NCBI GenBank assembly: GCA_024643305.1
Contig: JAHENE010000017.1
Span: forward strand, 1-15,601
Direction of reading: 5' to 3'
Length of the DNA stretch: 15,601 bases
Source of the DNA: Thiobacillaceae bacterium
GTDB taxonomy: Bacteria > Pseudomonadota > Gammaproteobacteria > Burkholderiales > Thiobacillaceae
Shown here: positions 13,963-15,601 of the stretch, one piece after another
How the letters are laid out: each line of letters opens with the position of its first letter
How positions within the stretch are numbered: the first letter of the stretch is position 1
Notes under the pieces: generated by a model
Told to the model about the DNA's origin: nothing
The model's input: only the letters and a program-made list of their open reading frames with translations
The model's database searches: none
Position numbers and translations under genes: made by a program

Positions 13963-14997
13963 ATGGATAGAAACACGATCTTCCCGCGCTCGATCCGCTA
14001 CCTGCTCGCGGTAGCGGAGCACCACAGCTTCACACGCGCGGCGGAGGCTCTTTATGTTTCCCAACCGACACTGTCGCAGCAAATCAAACAACTGGAGGAT
14101 TTGCTGGACGTGCAGTTGCTGGACCGGTCAGGTCGATCGGTACGGTTGACCGCTGCCGGTGAAGTGTATTTGCATCATGCCCGTCGTGCGCTGGTGGAGT
14201 TGGACGCGGCCAAGCGTGCCATTCACGAGCTGCACGACCTCAGTCGCGGCTCAATCCGGCTGGGGATGACCCCCATCACCGATTACCTTGCCACCACATT
14301 GCTGGAACAATTCAACGCCCGCTATCCAGGCATCACAGTCAGCACGCTGGAAATGCCACAAGACTCCATGAAGGACGCCTTGTCCGAGGATATCGTTGAT
14401 ATGGGCATTGCCTTTAGCAGCACCCTCTCGACCGAGGAAAGCTCTGAGGAAATAGACAGCCACATACTTTTTACCGAAACGCTTAATCTCATTGTTGGCA
14501 ATGGTCATCCGCTTGCCGGAGAAAAGAGGCCATTGAGCAAGCATGTCCTGGAACAGGAACCCCTTGTGCTGTTCAACACCGATTACGCCTTGCGCCGACA
14601 CATCGACCTGTATTGCCTTGAGCACGGGATCAAACCACCGATCGCGATCGAAGCCACCTCACTCAGTGTAATTATTGAAATCGTGCGCCTTGGACGTCTC
14701 GCCACCATACTTCCAGCCCCCATTGCTTGCGCTCAACACGGGCTTCATTCGATTGCCCTGCTACCTGAGCTGCCTCATCACACGATCAGCCTTATCTGCC
14801 GCAAGGGCTCACACAAGAGCCCTGCATGCCAGGCTTTTTCGGAAATGGCCGCTGAATGGACCGTTGCCAGATGCCGGACGAAACCCACCAACCACAGATT
14901 CAGGCCCTGCCCCCTGGCCGATGTATGCGCCCACAATGATTCCAACTGTGATTGCGCAGAGAATCCCGAGCCGGAAGACGAAAAAAACCCTGATTGA
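13963..14997 (+). CDS. LysR-family transcriptional regulator, CynR-like
   Basis: 344 residues from ATG 13963, with AGGGG 6 bases upstream; an in-frame TTG two codons earlier is possible. The N-terminal winged HTH at about 10-65 (F-T-R-A-A-E-A-L-Y-V-S-Q-P-T-L-S-Q-Q-I) and the following helix are strongly like E. coli CynR, the cyanate-responsive activator (S-F-T-R-A-A, L-D-R-S-G-R, R-A-I-H-E-L-x-D-L-x-R-G-S). The effector domain (95-300) keeps D-x-G-I-A-F and A-T-S-L-S-V-I-I-E-I-V. It diverges from cbiM and probably responds to cyanate and/or thiocyanate. CynR ends near 299; here about 41 further residues form a tail with five cysteines (304, 316, 322, 329, 331) and an acidic end. The last codons overlap the terminator hairpin of the convergent glcF gene. 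Confidence 0.88.
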   Translation: MDRNTIFPRSIRYLLAVAEHHSFTRAAEALYVSQPTLSQQIKQLEDLLDVQLLDRSGRSVRLTAAGEVYLHHARRALVELDAAKRAIHELHDLSRGSIRLGMTPITDYLATTLLEQFNARYPGITVSTLEMPQDSMKDALSEDIVDMGIAFSSTLSTEESSEEIDSHILFTETLNLIVGNGHPLAGEKRPLSKHVLEQEPLVLFNTDYALRRHIDLYCLEHGIKPPIAIEATSLSVIIEIVRLGRLATILPAPIACAQHGLHSIALLPELPHHTISLICRKGSHKSPACQAFSEMAAEWTVARCRTKPTNHRFRPCPLADVCAHNDSNCDCAENPEPEDEKNPD

Positions 14998-15003
14998 GTC
15001 AGG
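14981..15003 (-). terminator. Intrinsic terminator of glcF
   Basis: On the minus strand CCTGA (15003-14999), a CTCAA loop and TCAGG (14993-14989) form a 5-bp stem followed by G and seven T (14987-14981). It lies about 20 bases past the glcF stop. The T-run lies within the last codons of the convergent lysR. It is a good rho-independent terminator for the glcF transcript only; the plus strand has no T-run here. Confidence 0.65.
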
Positions 15004-15013
15004 TCAAGGAGCC

Positions 15014-15030
15014 GAGCGGTCTCACCGCTC
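15014..15030. repeat. Second hairpin at the glcF stop codon
   Basis: GAGCGGT (15014-15020) and ACCGCTC (15024-15030) pair over 7 bases with a 3-base loop and include the glcF stop codon (15022-15024). Together with the T-tailed hairpin next to it, this forms a double structure at the end of the transcript. Confidence 0.45.
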
Positions 15031-15601
15031 CATGTTCGAAAATGATTTGTCGAGCAATTCGATCCAGTGACTGACCGGTACCGGCGATGCGGCAGCCAGA
15101 TGGGCCAGGCAGCCTATATTGGCCGTCGCAATCGCAACCGGGCGCCCTGCCATCAGGGTTTTCAGCTTGTTTGTGCGCAGCGCCACCGAAAATTTTCGCT
15201 GCAGTATCGAATACGTTCCCGCCGCACCGCAACACATGAAAGGATATTGAACAGGCATCAGCTTGTATCCGGCCCGTTTCAGCAGTTTTTCTACCACGCC
15301 ATTGAGTTTCTCGCCGTGCTGCAAACTGCATGCGGACTGGAATGCAATGCGCTGCTGTTGCCTAGGTTCAGGCAACGATACCCTGTCCTGCGTCCACTCA
15401 TCGGCGACGATCTCCGCAATATCCCTGGTCAGCTCCGAGACACGCCGAGCCTTGTCACGGTAATTCGGGTCGTCATTCAACAGCGTACCGTAATCCCGGA
15501 AGTGCGTGCCGCAACCACTGGCGGTAAGTACGATGGCCTCAATACCCGATTCGATGTGAGGCCACATGGTATCTATGTTCTTGCGCATGAAATTACGGGC
15601 C
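15022..15601 (-). CDS. glcF: Glycolate oxidase iron-sulfur subunit, C-terminal part (runs off the window)
   Basis: About 192 codons of the C-terminal part are present; the frame stays open to the window end, so the N-terminal ferredoxin-like domain lies outside. The visible region has the two cysteine-rich CCG-type elements of the GlcF/heterodisulfide-reductase D-like family: A-S-G-C-G-T near the start of the fragment, then Q-S-A-C-S-L-Q-H-G-E-K-L, then M-C-C-G-A-A-G-T-Y-S-I-L-Q, and the closing A-T-A-N-I-G-C-L-A-H-L with H-W-I-E-L-L. GlcF carries electrons from the GlcD/GlcE flavoproteins as glycolate is oxidised to glyoxylate. In an autotroph this recycles the Rubisco oxygenase by-product. 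It is unrelated to thiocyanate use and marks the right border of the island. Convergent with lysR. Confidence 0.88.
   Translation of the reverse strand, partial: ARNFMRKNIDTMWPHIESGIEAIVLTASGCGTHFRDYGTLLNDDPNYRDKARRVSELTRDIAEIVADEWTQDRVSLPEPRQQQRIAFQSACSLQHGEKLNGVVEKLLKRAGYKLMPVQYPFMCCGAAGTYSILQRKFSVALRTNKLKTLMAGRPVAIATANIGCLAHLAAASPVPVSHWIELLDKSFSNMER

Noticed and set aside
14880..14995. Minus-strand frame with a transmembrane-like stretch (G-I-L-C-A-I-T-V-G-I-I-V-G-A-Y-I-G)
   Set aside because: No start codon of the usual kind, placed after the glcF terminator and antisense to lysR; hydrophobicity is probably a by-product of the opposite codons. A remnant of a membrane gene cannot be excluded.

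Overview
The window reads as a chromosomal segment of a chemolithoautotrophic, sulfur-oxidising betaproteobacterium, most like Thiobacillus. This rests on the gene families and on their resemblance to the known Thiobacillus thioparus thiocyanate hydrolase genes as I remember them; no search was run. Housekeeping genes lie at both edges: hemX-hemY (plus strand, 35-2214) on the left, and the C-terminal part of glcF, the glycolate oxidase iron-sulfur subunit (minus strand, running off the right end).

Between them is a thiocyanate/cyanate utilisation island. Its core is a run of closely spaced minus-strand genes from 10929 down to 2228. In transcription order these are scnB, scnA and scnC (the three subunits of a cobalt-type thiocyanate hydrolase), a P15K-like activator, an ABC importer (ATPase, Tat-exported binding protein, two paralogous permeases), a DsrE-type and a TusA-type sulfur carrier, a two-cysteine sulfide:quinone oxidoreductase/flavocytochrome c-like flavoprotein, and a DUF1641 protein. 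The inferred logic is import of SCN- (or OCN-), hydrolysis to carbonyl sulfide plus ammonia, and passage of the released sulfur to carrier proteins and a quinone- or cytochrome-linked flavoenzyme. No carbonyl sulfide hydrolase is present in the window.

Upstream of scnB, also on the minus strand, are a SAM-dependent methyltransferase of unknown role, cyanase (cynS) and a solitary CbiM-type cobalt transporter that could supply the hydrolase's metal. A CynR-like LysR regulator (lysR, plus strand) diverges from cbiM.

The most informative non-coding signal is a duplicated regulatory segment. About 80-90 bp in front of lysR (ending at its start codon, 13963) align without gaps to the region upstream of scnB (ending at an ATG at 11153). 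The copy includes the ribosome-binding site and start codon and appears to run into a decayed lysR 5' end. This suggests that both divergent modules came from one ancestral lysR-promoter unit and that one regulator now controls both. No tRNA, rRNA, CRISPR array, insertion sequence or integrase was seen.
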